Of a stretch of DNA of 64,000 nt, positions 7,660 to 16,453 are shown one piece after another. The notes below the pieces were generated by a model, which did not search any database, was not told the origin of the DNA, and saw only the letters and a list, made by a program, of their open reading frames with translations. How positions within the stretch are numbered: position 1 is the first letter of the stretch; each line of letters begins with the position of its first letter. This DNA comes from Granulicella tundricola MP5ACTX9 (GTDB lineage: Bacteria > Acidobacteriota > Terriglobia > Terriglobales > Acidobacteriaceae): the NCBI RefSeq assembly GCF_000178975.2, contig NC_015064.1, forward strand, positions 2,108,001 through 2,172,000, in the 5' to 3' direction. The translations under genes were made by a program, and so were the position numbers.

Positions 7660-8358
7660 CTAGAGGAGCTTGAGGTAGGCTTTGGCTTGCTCTAGCTCGG
7701 GGAAGAGGCGCTCTTCGGCCTGGAACTCGCGGGAGTGGACGCAGCGGCGGCCGGCTTTGACGCGGACGGGGTGCTTGAGGTGGAGCATCTCATGATACAG
7801 CAGGTATTCGATGGCACATCGAGGGGTGTCGGGGCGATCGAAGACCCGGCTGACGACGATGGTGTTGTGGGCGGAGTCGTAGTGGCCCAACATGCGGCGT
7901 GCGGCGTGGGCGCTCCAGGTGAGGGTGGGGCGGCCTAGCAAGCCGTGGAAGAATCGGCGGTTGATGGCCTCGAAGACTTCGTCGAGGTCGTAGTGGTGGC
8001 CTATGGGGGTGGAGATGTTTTTGCGTCCGCGGGTGGTGCGGATGTGCTCGGCCTGGCGGGCTACGGGCTCCGAGGAGACGTAACGGCGGTAGCGGTCGGA
8101 GTGGGCGGGGGTGATGGGCTTGCGGTAGAGCTTGGCGAGGAGGATGTGGGCGATGGCGTGGTGGACGGAGGCGGGGGAGGGCTCGAGGATGTCCGAGAGG
8201 CGGACGAGGAGCTTGCCTTCGCGGAGGCGGATGGTGGTGTTGAGAGAGGTGAAACGGCGGAAGCGGATGTCGAGCGGAGGGATGGGGGCGCGGGGGCGGA
8301 GTTCGCGGTACTCGTGCTCGAAGATGGGGATGAGGTGTGGGGCTAGGAGAACGGACAC
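7660..8358 (-). CDS. SprT/DUF45-like zinc metalloprotease
   Basis: The protein contains YLLYHEMLHLKHPV, an HExxH zinc-protease motif (HEMLH) followed by a downstream histidine, as in the DUF45/YgjP and SprT-like families. Conserved upstream parts include SVHHAIAHILLAKLYRKP and a central region LDEVFEAINRRFFHGLLGRPTLTWS, where the NxxFF...P..W pattern is typical of SprT-like domains. No signal peptide is visible, so it should be cytoplasmic. The start is a GTG at 8358, without a strong ribosome-binding site. Its substrate is unknown; SprT-like proteins of other organisms act on DNA-protein crosslinks, which I do not infer here. Confidence 0.75.
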   Translation of the reverse strand: MSVLLAPHLIPIFEHEYRELRPRAPIPPLDIRFRRFTSLNTTIRLREGKLLVRLSDILEPSPASVHHAIAHILLAKLYRKPITPAHSDRYRRYVSSEPVARQAEHIRTTRGRKNISTPIGHHYDLDEVFEAINRRFFHGLLGRPTLTWSAHAARRMLGHYDSAHNTIVVSRVFDRPDTPRCAIEYLLYHEMLHLKHPVRVKAGRRCVHSREFQAEERLFPELEQAKAYLKLL

Positions 8359-8397
8359 GACTTTTTCAGGTTAGCATGTGGGGCGGACGGACGAGGT

Positions 8398-8455
8398 GGT
8401 CCCTGGTGAACGGCGCAACGCGGATAAGTGGGATAAAAGCGGGATAAGAACGGAT
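8398..8455. repeat. GGTCCCTGGTGAA ... GGGATAA small dispersed repeat
   Basis: GGTCCCTGGTGAA (8398-8410) is followed 20 bases later by GGATAAGTGGGATAAAAGCG and another GGGATAA. The same two boxes, 31-32 bases apart, occur at 45265-45307, and GGGATAA words recur near 54577. The function is unknown. Confidence 0.5.
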
Positions 8456-8461
8456 GAATGC

Positions 8462-8986
8462 TTATTCGGGCTTGGAGTCCTGCTTGTTTTCTTTGTTTGG
8501 GGGATGGAGTTGGAAGTAGGCTTTCTGGTCTTCGAGGAGCTTGGTCAGGTCTTCGCGTAGGTCTGTGATGGCTTCCAGGGCAAGGCGGCGGGAGACGTTG
8601 TAGGCGTCGTGGTCGGGTGGGGTTTTGACTGCTGTCTGCCAGCGGTCTGTGGCGGCCAGGAGCTTGGGGATGGACTTGCGTAGGTCTTTGTGGCGGGGGG
8701 CGTAGTCTTCGAGGTTGTCTTCGAGATCGTTGGCTATGGAGGAGAACTGTTCGAGTTGGTCGTGGATGTCTTCTTCGCGGCCGGCGTGGCGGCGGCCTGT
8801 GGTGAGGGTGAGGATCTCTTTGGCGCGCTGGTCGAGGAAGGCGGAGAAGAGGAGGACGCGGGCGGCGGGTTCGGGGGCGGACTCGCGGAGTTTTTCTACT
8901 TCGCCTTCGGAGAGGGCGTTGTCTGGGTGTTGGGCGTGGAGGGGCGGGGTAAGGATGAGAAGGAGGAGAGGGAGGAGTTTGAGCAT
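8462..8986 (-). CDS. Small secreted helical protein, unknown function
   Basis: A protein of about 174 residues from ATG 8986, with signal peptide MLKLLPLLLLILTPPLHAQ. The rest is strongly helical and charged, with long amphipathic runs (EVEKLRESAPEPAARVLLFSAFLDQRAKEIL; DIHDQLEQFSSIANDLEDNLEDY; ALEAITDLREDLTKLLEDQ). I do not recognise the family. The helix layout resembles that of the next upstream gene (9098-9568), which is also secreted and of similar length, so the pair may be distant paralogues. The upstream 18 codons to 9040 are probably not translated. Confidence 0.65.
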   Translation of the reverse strand: MLKLLPLLLLILTPPLHAQHPDNALSEGEVEKLRESAPEPAARVLLFSAFLDQRAKEILTLTTGRRHAGREEDIHDQLEQFSSIANDLEDNLEDYAPRHKDLRKSIPKLLAATDRWQTAVKTPPDHDAYNVSRRLALEAITDLREDLTKLLEDQKAYFQLHPPNKENKQDSKPE

Positions 8987-8998
8987 GGGTGGGGGAGA

Positions 8999-9085
8999 AC
9001 AGGCAAAAGCAACGGCAAGAACAAGCAACAGCAAAGGCAACTACGGAGATTCTCCGCTACGCGCAGAATGACAGTCGTGGTGGGA
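8999..9085. repeat. CAACGGCAA tract plus REP-like hairpin
   Basis: An AGGCAAAAGCAACGGCAAGAACAAGC-type tract leads into GGAGATTCTCCGCTACGCGCAGAATGAC, the same arrangement as at 5395-5425 and in the right part of the window. It fills the gap between two small secreted-protein genes. Confidence 0.55.
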
Positions 9086-9097
9086 ATGACGGCGTAG

Positions 9098-9568
9098 TTA
9101 GTGGGCGAAGACTGTGGCCAGGAGTTCTTCGTTGACGCGGTCGATTTGTTTGAGGGTGGACTTTACGGTGGCTTGGTCTTCTGTGGAGACGAGATGGATG
9201 TACTCGCCCAGGCGATGAGAGGTGCGCTGCATGGTCATCTCTGCGTCTTTCAGTTTCTTGCTGTGCTTGGGATCAGTGGTGAGGCCGGTGTGGATGATCT
9301 CTGCGTAGTGCTGGATGCGCTTGAGGGTGAGGGCGGCGAGGTCCATGTCACCGGCGGCTATCTGCTGGCCTGCGATTTCGGTGTAGAAGTGGGTGAGTTC
9401 GGTGTAGAGGAAGCACTGCTCGCGGGGGTCGGCGTGCTCGGCTCGTTGCTCAAGCTGCATGAGGGCGGCGGAGTCGGGGATGACATCGGCTGTGGCGGCG
9501 TGGGCGGCGCAGGGGATGAAGGTGGCGGAAAGAATCAGGAGGGCGAGGGTTCCTAGAGTGAATCGCAT
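9098..9568 (-). CDS. Small secreted helical protein, unknown function
   Basis: A 156-residue protein with a signal peptide MRFTLGTLALLILSATFIPCAAHA. The mature part is almost wholly helical (ALMQLEQRAEHADPREQCFLYTELTHFYTEIAGQQ; LAALTLKRIQHYAEIIHTGL; STLKQIDRVNEELLATVFAH) and may be a four-helix bundle facing the periplasm. I know no named family. It is followed on the same strand by the gene at 8462-8986 and preceded by the TPR gene, a run of secreted helical proteins. Confidence 0.65.
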   Translation of the reverse strand: MRFTLGTLALLILSATFIPCAAHAATADVIPDSAALMQLEQRAEHADPREQCFLYTELTHFYTEIAGQQIAAGDMDLAALTLKRIQHYAEIIHTGLTTDPKHSKKLKDAEMTMQRTSHRLGEYIHLVSTEDQATVKSTLKQIDRVNEELLATVFAH

Positions 9569-9594
9569 GATGCACCTGCTTCTAACGAGCGGGT

Positions 9595-10989
9595 TTAGTG
9601 CATGTGTTGCAGGGCGATGAGGCGGTGTTGCGCCTCAAACTCCTGATCCGGTAACGAACCGTTCGATGCTGCGAGAAAATCTTTGTACGCCTGCTGGGCT
9701 TGCTTGATTCTGTGAAGCTTATCGAGCGAAATAGCGGCCAGAAACAATGTGGTCGGTGAGGATGGAAGGACTGTAGCACGCAATTGCAAAGCTTGCAAGC
9801 ACCCCTGCGGATCATTGTTGGATGACGCGGCGAAGGCGAGGTGGCCGGCGGAGGCTGCGAGGTCTTCCTTGGTTGGATAGGTTATTGGCGTGGTGACGGC
9901 GTGCGTTAGGATCTTTTCGGCTTCGGCGTAGCGCTTGAGGTGGATGAGGGCGTCGGCGTGGGCGTCGGCGAGGGTTCCGTCATTGGGCGCGGCGTTGGAG
10001 AGGGCGGCGTAAAGGGGCTCGGCTGCGGCGAAGTTGCCGGATTGGGTCTCCAGGCTGGCGAGGAGGTGGGTGATCTCGGGGTTATCCGGATGCGCCTTGT
10101 GGAGGTCTTCTACAAGCGGGAGGGCCTGGGCGGTTTTGCCTTGCTGCGTGAGAAGGGAAGCGAGCTGGGCGGTGAGGACGGGGTCGCCGGGATTGGCGGT
10201 GAGGGATTGGTTGAGGAGGGCCTCGGCTTCGTCAGGGCGCTTCTCCTGGACGAGGAGGTGGGCGAGGGCGGCGGTGGCCTGGGGGTCGTTGGGGTGCTGG
10301 GCCAGGAGGCGGCGGTAGGCTGCTTCGGCGGGCTTGGCTCCGTTGCCTGCGGACTGGGCCAGCTCGGCGGTGAGGAGGGTGTCTTCAGGGGTTTCGGGGG
10401 AGAGCTTGAGAGCTTCGAGGAGCTCGTCGCGGGCGTCGGCGGGGCGTGATTTTTCGTCGAGGCGGGCCAGGGTGCGGAAGGCTCGGGCTTTGAGGAGGTT
10501 TTCTCCCGTGGCTTTGGTGGCGGCTACTAGTTCGGGGCGGGCATCGTCAAAGCGGCCGGCGCGGGCGAGGAGGAGGCCCAGGGCGAGGTGGGGCTCCAGG
10601 AAGGCCTGGTCTGCGTTGATGGCGGCGCGGTAGCTGGCTTCGGCAGGGGAGGATTGGTCTAGGACGTCCTGGACGGAGCCGAGGTCGTACTGGAGGTGGG
10701 CGTCGCCTGGGTTGGCGGCCGCTAGCGGGGTGAGGAGCTTGAGGGCTTTGGGGTAGTCGCGAGCTTCGAGGGCTGCTTGTGCTGCTGCACGGGCAGGGTT
10801 CTCCGGGAGCTGGATGGTGTGGGTGGTTGTGCTGCTGAAGTCCTGGGCTTTGGCGAAGGGGAGGGTGAAGAGGAGTGCTGCTGCGAGGGCGAGCGGTCGT
10901 TTGCTTCCGCAAACGATACCCCACCCTGTCCCACGATGAGACTGTGGTCCGAGGATGGGGCACCCGAGGGTGTTTTTGATCAGGTTCAT
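9595..10989 (-). CDS. Secreted TPR-repeat protein coupled to uvrA
   Basis: A 464-residue protein with a hydrophobic export segment (LALAAALLFTLPFAKAQ) after an N-terminal basic stretch, then about ten tetratricopeptide repeats (for example YPKALKLLTPLAAANPGDAHLQYDLG and PDEAEALLNQSLTANPGDPVLTAQLA). TPR arrays are protein-binding scaffolds. Its ATG overlaps the uvrA stop in an ATGA arrangement (10986-10989), which implies translational coupling, although nothing links a secreted TPR protein to excision repair. The first 28 residues may be an upstream extension; a later start is possible but none has a better signal sequence. Confidence 0.8.
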   Translation of the reverse strand: MNLIKNTLGCPILGPQSHRGTGWGIVCGSKRPLALAAALLFTLPFAKAQDFSSTTTHTIQLPENPARAAAQAALEARDYPKALKLLTPLAAANPGDAHLQYDLGSVQDVLDQSSPAEASYRAAINADQAFLEPHLALGLLLARAGRFDDARPELVAATKATGENLLKARAFRTLARLDEKSRPADARDELLEALKLSPETPEDTLLTAELAQSAGNGAKPAEAAYRRLLAQHPNDPQATAALAHLLVQEKRPDEAEALLNQSLTANPGDPVLTAQLASLLTQQGKTAQALPLVEDLHKAHPDNPEITHLLASLETQSGNFAAAEPLYAALSNAAPNDGTLADAHADALIHLKRYAEAEKILTHAVTTPITYPTKEDLAASAGHLAFAASSNNDPQGCLQALQLRATVLPSSPTTLFLAAISLDKLHRIKQAQQAYKDFLAASNGSLPDQEFEAQHRLIALQHMH

Positions 10990-13900
10990 GCGTGTACCGG
11001 GATGGGTTCGTGGTGGGCGGTGGCTTCGAGGACGGGGCCAAGCCAGTGGCCGGTGTGGCTGGCCTTGTTGGCGGCTATGTCTTCCGGGGTGCCTATGGCT
11101 ACGACTTGGCCTCCGGCGTTGCCGCCCTCGGGACCCATGTCGATGACCCAGTCGGCGGACTTGATGACGTCCAGATTGTGCTCGATGACAAGGAGGGAGC
11201 CGCCGCCTTCGATGAGCTTGCGGAAAGCTGCGAGGAGCTTGGCGACGTCGTCGAAGTGGAGGCCGGTGGTGGGCTCGTCGAGGATGTAGAGGGTTCGGGA
11301 ACGAGCCTTGGCTGCGGCTTCATTCAATGAGGACCGGTTCGAGACGGAGCGGGCCGTGGCCAGGTGTGAGGCTAGTTTGACACGTTGGGCTTCGCCGCCG
11401 GAGAGGGTGGTAGCGGACTGGCCGAGGCGGACGTAGGAGAGGCCTACCTCGTCGAGGACGTAGAGCTTGTCTACGATCTTTTGATGGCCGGCGAAGTAGA
11501 CGAGAGCTTCCTTGACGGTCATATTGAGGACGTCGTGGATGTTCTTGCCCTTGTACTTGACGTCGAGGATGGCGGCTTTGTAGCGGGTGCCGTTGCACTC
11601 CTCGCAGGGGAGTTCGATGTCTGCGAGGAATTGCATTTCTACGGTGACGGTGCCGTCGCCTTCGCAGACGTCGCAGCGTCCGCCGGGAACGTTGAAGGAG
11701 AAGGCTCCGGCGGCGTAGGACTTGCGCTTGGCGTCGGGCTGCGCGGCGAAGAGGGCGCGGATGTCGTCGAAGGCCTTGATGTAGGTGACGGGGTTGGAGC
11801 GGGGTGTGCGGCCGATAGGGGACTGGTCGACGAGGATGACCTCGTTGAGGTGCTGGGTGCCGGAGAGGTCGCGATAGAGGCCGGTGGGGTCTGCGCCTTC
11901 GGTCTGGCCAAGAGCCTGCTGGAGGGCTCGGTAGAGGACCTGGTGGACGATGGTGGACTTGCCGGAGCCGGAGACGCCGGTGACGCAGCAGAGAAGGTTG
12001 AGGGGGATCTCGATGTCTACGCCGCGGAGGTTGTGGATGCGTGCGCCGGTGAGCTTGAGGCGCTCCCGCCCCGGCTCTCGGCGGACTTTCGGAATCGGGA
12101 TCGTCAGGCGGCCCGAGAGGTATTTGCCGGTGATAGAGGCGGGGTTGCGGGTGACCTCGGCTACGGTGCCTGCGGCTAGGAGTTGGCCGCCTAGCTCGCC
12201 GGCTCCGGGACCGAGATCGAGGAGGTAGTCTGCCGCGCGGATGACGTCGGGGTCGTGCTCGACGACGAGGATGGTGTTGCCGAGATCGCGGAGGTCTTCC
12301 ATGATGCGGATGAGCTTGGCGGTGTCCCGGGTGTGGAGGCCGATGCTTGGCTCGTCCAAGACATACAACGCGCCTACCAGGCGGGAGCCTAGCGATGTGG
12401 CTAGCTGGATGCGTTGGGATTCGCCGCCGGAGAGAGTGCTGGAGAGGCGGTCGAGGGTGAGATAGTCGAGGCCGACCTGGTGGAGAAAGTGAGTGCGCTG
12501 GCGGACCTCTTCCAGGACCTTGCCGGCGATCTCCATCTGGGATGGGCTGAGGTTGAGGGCGTCGAAGAACTCGGTTGCGCCGGTGATGGTGAGGGCGGAG
12601 ACCTCGCAGATGTTCTTGCCGGAGAGGAGGACGGCGCGGGCCTCGGCGCGGAGGCGAGTGCCCCGGCAGTCGGGGCAGAGGGCGTAGCCACGGTACTTGG
12701 AGAGGAAGACGCGGACGTGGAGCTTGTATTTTTTGCGGTCGAGGTCACGGAAGAAGCCGCGGATGCCGGGGAAGCTGCCGCTGCCGTCTTCTATGAAGGA
12801 CTGCTGGGCGGGGGTGAGGTCGTACCAGGGGACGGAGGTTGGAATGTTGGCGGCCTTGGCGGCGCGAAGCATCTCCGCGTGATGGGGGCGGTACTTGCCG
12901 GAGGCCCAGGGGGCGACGGCGTCGCCTGTGAGGGACTTGGAGCGATCCGGGATGATGAGGTTGGGATCGAAGTCGATGGTGTTGCCGAAGCCCTGGCAGC
13001 GGGGGCATGCGCCGAAGGGATTGTTGAAGGAGAAGAGGCGCGGCTCGGGCTCGCGGTAGGCGCGGTGGCAGGTGGTGCACTCGAAGGCGGAGCTGAACCT
13101 AAATTGCTGGGGGGCGGCTTCGTCGCGGGGGAGGGTGTGGAATTGGATTTCGCCGGATTCGCGGTAACCGGTTTCGATTGCATCGACCAAGCGGGTGCGG
13201 ATATCGGGGCTGAGGGCTAGGCGGTCTATGAGGACGAAGATTGGCTTGGAGAAGTCGAGCTCAAGGAGGGACTCGGGGGTGGAGAACTCGACTATGGCAC
13301 CGTTCTGGAAGAGACGGTTGTAGCCTCGGCGGCGGAGTTCGAGGAGGCGATCCTTGATGGGGTCAGTGAGGGTGGCGGCGGCTATGTTGACTGTTGCTGC
13401 TTTTTTTGCGGACTTCTTGACGGCTTTTTTGGCGGGCTTCGGGGCTTCAGTCTCTTCGACGGAGGAGGGTTGAAGGGCCTCGATGCGGATCTCGGCGCGG
13501 GTGATGGGGAAGAGGGCGTGGGTGCGGGTGCCTTCAGGGAGGGCGAGGATCGTGGCTACGATCTCGTCGACCGAGTCGCGTTTGACGATGCCGCCGCAAT
13601 GGAGGCAGGTGACGGTGCCGCAGCGGGCGTAGAGGAGGCGGAGATAGTCGTAGATCTCCGTGGCGGTGGCGACCGTGCTGCGGGGGTTGCGGGTCTGGTT
13701 CTTCTGCTTGATGGCGATGGCGGGGGCGAGACCGTCCACGTGGTCTACGTCGGGCTTTTCGATGCGCTCGAGGAACTGGCGGGCGTAAGCGGAGAGCGAT
13801 TCGACGTAACGGCGCTGGCCTTCGGCGTAGACGGTGTCGAAGGCGAGGGACGACTTGCCGGAGCCGCTGACGCCGGAGACGACGGTGAGGGCGTTGTGCG

Positions 13901-13997
13901 GGATATCGACGTCAATGCCCTTAAGGTTATGGGTGCGGGCTCCGCGGATGGTGATCTGGTTGTTGGGGGATGCGTTGGTGTGAGTCTGGTCAGTCAT
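10986..13997 (-). CDS. uvrA: Excinuclease ABC subunit A
   Basis: UvrA is the damage-recognition ATPase of nucleotide excision repair. Both ABC modules are complete: Walker A GVSGSGKSSLAFDT and GVSGSGKSTIVHQ, the two signature regions LSGGESQRIQLA and LSGGEAQRVKLA, and both zinc modules (CTTCHRAY...CPRC and CDVCEGDGTV...CEEC). Start is ATG 13997 (MTDQTHTN); the in-frame codons up to 14072 are not conserved. An alanine/lysine-rich insert (EAPKPAKKAVKKSAKKAA) lies at about residues 183-203, in the region that in other UvrA proteins contacts UvrB. Length is 1003 residues, slightly long because of this insert. Confidence 0.95.
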   Translation of the reverse strand: MTDQTHTNASPNNQITIRGARTHNLKGIDVDIPHNALTVVSGVSGSGKSSLAFDTVYAEGQRRYVESLSAYARQFLERIEKPDVDHVDGLAPAIAIKQKNQTRNPRSTVATATEIYDYLRLLYARCGTVTCLHCGGIVKRDSVDEIVATILALPEGTRTHALFPITRAEIRIEALQPSSVEETEAPKPAKKAVKKSAKKAATVNIAAATLTDPIKDRLLELRRRGYNRLFQNGAIVEFSTPESLLELDFSKPIFVLIDRLALSPDIRTRLVDAIETGYRESGEIQFHTLPRDEAAPQQFRFSSAFECTTCHRAYREPEPRLFSFNNPFGACPRCQGFGNTIDFDPNLIIPDRSKSLTGDAVAPWASGKYRPHHAEMLRAAKAANIPTSVPWYDLTPAQQSFIEDGSGSFPGIRGFFRDLDRKKYKLHVRVFLSKYRGYALCPDCRGTRLRAEARAVLLSGKNICEVSALTITGATEFFDALNLSPSQMEIAGKVLEEVRQRTHFLHQVGLDYLTLDRLSSTLSGGESQRIQLATSLGSRLVGALYVLDEPSIGLHTRDTAKLIRIMEDLRDLGNTILVVEHDPDVIRAADYLLDLGPGAGELGGQLLAAGTVAEVTRNPASITGKYLSGRLTIPIPKVRREPGRERLKLTGARIHNLRGVDIEIPLNLLCCVTGVSGSGKSTIVHQVLYRALQQALGQTEGADPTGLYRDLSGTQHLNEVILVDQSPIGRTPRSNPVTYIKAFDDIRALFAAQPDAKRKSYAAGAFSFNVPGGRCDVCEGDGTVTVEMQFLADIELPCEECNGTRYKAAILDVKYKGKNIHDVLNMTVKEALVYFAGHQKIVDKLYVLDEVGLSYVRLGQSATTLSGGEAQRVKLASHLATARSVSNRSSLNEAAAKARSRTLYILDEPTTGLHFDDVAKLLAAFRKLIEGGGSLLVIEHNLDVIKSADWVIDMGPEGGNAGGQVVAIGTPEDIAANKASHTGHWLGPVLEATAHHEPIPVHA

Positions 13998-14003
13998 ATT
14001 TAG

Positions 14004-14080
14004 CCAAACTCTATTGTCGGATAGATGGGGCTGGATTGCGAATCGGGTCGTGATAACTTTTCGGTTGCACAATAGTTTGG
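14004..14080. promoter_or_regulatory. Paired ACAATAG(AG)TTTGG words in the uvrA / GH3 divergent promoter region
   Basis: CCAAACTCTATTGT (14004-14017) and ACAATAGTTTGG (14069-14080) form an imperfect inverted repeat spanning the gap between the two divergent genes. Read towards each gene, the same word precedes it. This could be a shared regulator site or a recurring promoter element; I cannot tell which. Confidence 0.35.
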
Positions 14081-14119
14081 GTTTTTTGTGCGGTGAGATG
14101 GTTTTTTGAGGAGCGGTCT

Positions 14120-16342
14120 ATGAGCTTGAGCAGATTGGGATGCGGGGTCGTTGCCTTTGGGATGTTGGTTGGCACAGGTTATGCGCAGGCGGGTGGGGAT
14201 GCAGGGGCGGCTTACAAGGACGCGCGGAGGCCAGTGGCGGAGCGCGTCGCGGATCTGCTTGGGCGGATGACGCTGGAGGAGAAGATCTCGCTTCTGAGCG
14301 GATCAAGCTGGATGGAGAGCGCAGGGGTGCCGAGGCTGGGGATTCCGGCGATCAAGATGGCGGATGGGCCGATGGGGATTCGGATATGGACTGGGCCGTC
14401 CTCACAGACGAGCGTGGAGACGCCTGTGAATCGGTTCAGCAGCACGGCGTTTCCTGCGGGTATCAATGTGGCGGCATCGTGGGACCCGGAGCTTGCACGG
14501 CAGGAGGGCCAGGTGATTGGGCAGGAGGTGGCGGCGGTTGGACGGGATATGATCCTGGGGCCTACGGTGAACATCCACAGGACTCCGCTGTGGGGGCGTA
14601 ACTTTGAGAGCTACGGCGAAGATCCTTACCTGAGCGGACGGATGGCGGTGGGGTATATCAAAGGCGTTCAGAGCGAGGGGATACTGCCCTCGGTCAAGCA
14701 TTTTACGGTGAACAACGAGGAGTTCGAGCGGCATCGCATTGACGTTGCGGTGGATGAGCGTGCGCTCCATGAGATATACTTTCCGGCGTTCGAGGCTGCG
14801 ATCAAGGATGCACATGTGTGGACGGTGATGTCTTCCTACAACAAGGTGAATGGGGCGTATGCGGCCGAGAGTCCCTTGTTGAAGCAGGAGCTTTATAAAG
14901 AGTTTGGGTTCAAGGGATTTGTCGTCTCCGACTGGGGCAGCACATACAGTACGGCAGGGACCGTGAATGCTGGGATGGATATCGAGATGCCGGGTGGGCC
15001 TCCGATGCGCAAGTGGCTGGCGGCGAGTGGACCGCATATTGCCGGCAACGATGGCGGGTACCTGGTTCCGGAGAAGGTGATGCCGCTGGTGAAGAGCAAC
15101 GAGATCCCTGTGGCGAATGTGAATGAGAATGCCGGACGGATTCTGACGGTGATCTTTGAATCAGGACTCTACGATCATCAGCACGTGGCGGGAGGGGCGA
15201 TCGATACGCCTGCTCAGCGTGCGCTGACTCGCAAGGCTGCGGATGAAGGGATTGTGCTGCTGAAGAATCAGGGGGGCGTGCTTCCACTGGAGGCGGGCAA
15301 GGTGAAGTCGATTGCGGTGATTGGGCCTGGGGCTGCTACGGCGCGTGCTGGCGGGGGTGGCAGCGGACTGGTGTATGCGAAGAACATCGTGTCGCCGCTG
15401 GACGGAATACGGGCGCGGGCTACGGGCGTGGACGTCCGGTATGCGCTGGGCGCTGCGATGGCGGGCGAGGAGCCGGAGCACGATACGGCGGAGGCTAAGA
15501 AGAAGCGGCTGAATGAAGCCATAGCGGCTGCGAAGGATGCTGATGCGGCTGTGGTGTTTGTGGGGTACTCGTGGAAGCTGGAGACGGAGGGCAAGGATCG
15601 GCCTGATATGAAGCTGCCGGAGGGGCAGGACGAAATGATCCGCGCCGTGGCGGCGGTGAACAAGAGGACGATTGTGGTTTTGAATGCGGGCGATTCCGTG
15701 GATCTGACGCAGTGGGTCGATCAGGTGCCCGGGCTTGTGGACGCATGGTACGGGGGAGAAGAAGGTGGGAACGCGGTGGCCGATATTCTCTTTGGTGACG
15801 CAAACCCTTCAGGTAAGCTGCCGTTTACGTTTCTGCGGAGGCTGGAGGACTCGCCCAGCTACGGGAACTATCCGGGGGAGAATCTTCACGTGAAGTATGC
15901 GGAGGGAATCTACGTGGGGTATCGGTATTTCGATAAGCATATTGATGTACCGCCGCTGTTTCCGTTTGGCTTCGGGCTCTCTTACACAACGTTCCAATAC
16001 AGCGATCTGAAGGTGCATAAGGGCACCGGTGATGAGATGGCGACCGTGAGTTTGACGGTGAAGAATACTGGTGCTCGTAAGGGCGCTGAGGTGGCACAGC
16101 TTTATGTAGGACAGCCTCATGCGTCGGTGGACAGGCCGGTGAAGGAGTTGAAGGGATTTCAGCGGGTAGAGCTTGCGCCGGGTGAGAGCAGGAGCGTCCA
16201 GTTTGTGTTGGATCGGCGGGCGTTCTCTTTTTACAGCGTAGCGAAGCATGGCTGGGTCGCGGAGCCGGGGAGCTTCGATCTTGCTGTGGGCTCTTCCTCA
16301 CGGGATATTCGTCTAGAGAGTCATTTCGTGCTGGGTCACTGA
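14120..16342 (+). CDS. GH3 family beta-glycosidase (beta-glucosidase/xylosidase type)
   Basis: A secreted GH3 enzyme of about 740 residues: signal peptide to GYAQA, then the TIM-barrel domain with RMTLEEKISLLSG, KHFTVNNEE and the nucleophile region GFVVSDWG (aspartate at about residue 271), then the alpha/beta sandwich (VLLKNQGGVLPL; PFGFGLSYTTF) and a C-terminal fibronectin type III-like domain. GH3 enzymes release terminal beta-linked sugars; substrate specificity cannot be read from sequence alone. Start ATG 14120 follows GAGGAGCG. It is divergent from uvrA and is not linked to the operators of the arabinan locus downstream. Confidence 0.9.
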   Translation: MSLSRLGCGVVAFGMLVGTGYAQAGGDAGAAYKDARRPVAERVADLLGRMTLEEKISLLSGSSWMESAGVPRLGIPAIKMADGPMGIRIWTGPSSQTSVETPVNRFSSTAFPAGINVAASWDPELARQEGQVIGQEVAAVGRDMILGPTVNIHRTPLWGRNFESYGEDPYLSGRMAVGYIKGVQSEGILPSVKHFTVNNEEFERHRIDVAVDERALHEIYFPAFEAAIKDAHVWTVMSSYNKVNGAYAAESPLLKQELYKEFGFKGFVVSDWGSTYSTAGTVNAGMDIEMPGGPPMRKWLAASGPHIAGNDGGYLVPEKVMPLVKSNEIPVANVNENAGRILTVIFESGLYDHQHVAGGAIDTPAQRALTRKAADEGIVLLKNQGGVLPLEAGKVKSIAVIGPGAATARAGGGGSGLVYAKNIVSPLDGIRARATGVDVRYALGAAMAGEEPEHDTAEAKKKRLNEAIAAAKDADAAVVFVGYSWKLETEGKDRPDMKLPEGQDEMIRAVAAVNKRTIVVLNAGDSVDLTQWVDQVPGLVDAWYGGEEGGNAVADILFGDANPSGKLPFTFLRRLEDSPSYGNYPGENLHVKYAEGIYVGYRYFDKHIDVPPLFPFGFGLSYTTFQYSDLKVHKGTGDEMATVSLTVKNTGARKGAEVAQLYVGQPHASVDRPVKELKGFQRVELAPGESRSVQFVLDRRAFSFYSVAKHGWVAEPGSFDLAVGSSSRDIRLESHFVLGH

Positions 16343-16453
16343 GGGGATAGGGCGGTGTCAGGTCTGCAGGGTAACGCTTGCTTCGTATGAGTGAACCCTC
16401 CGCCCGCGGAGCGTGTTACCTCAGATGTATCAAGGCGCATCCAACGGGTATTC

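Noticed and set aside
11385..12179. 264-codon plus-strand frame inside uvrA
   Set aside because: Antisense to the zinc-module and ABC region of uvrA; Gly/Val/Asp-rich shadow.
14041..14075. Possible fifth LacI operator upstream of the GH3 gene at 14120
   Set aside because: Only one half (CGGTTGCA) is present; the other half is five bases out of place, so it does not fit the 14-bp palindrome.
16370..16420. GGTAACGC ... GCGTGTTACC inverted repeat after the GH3 gene as an insertion-sequence end
   Set aside because: No transposase lies between or near the arms and the arms are short; it may be a weak terminator.
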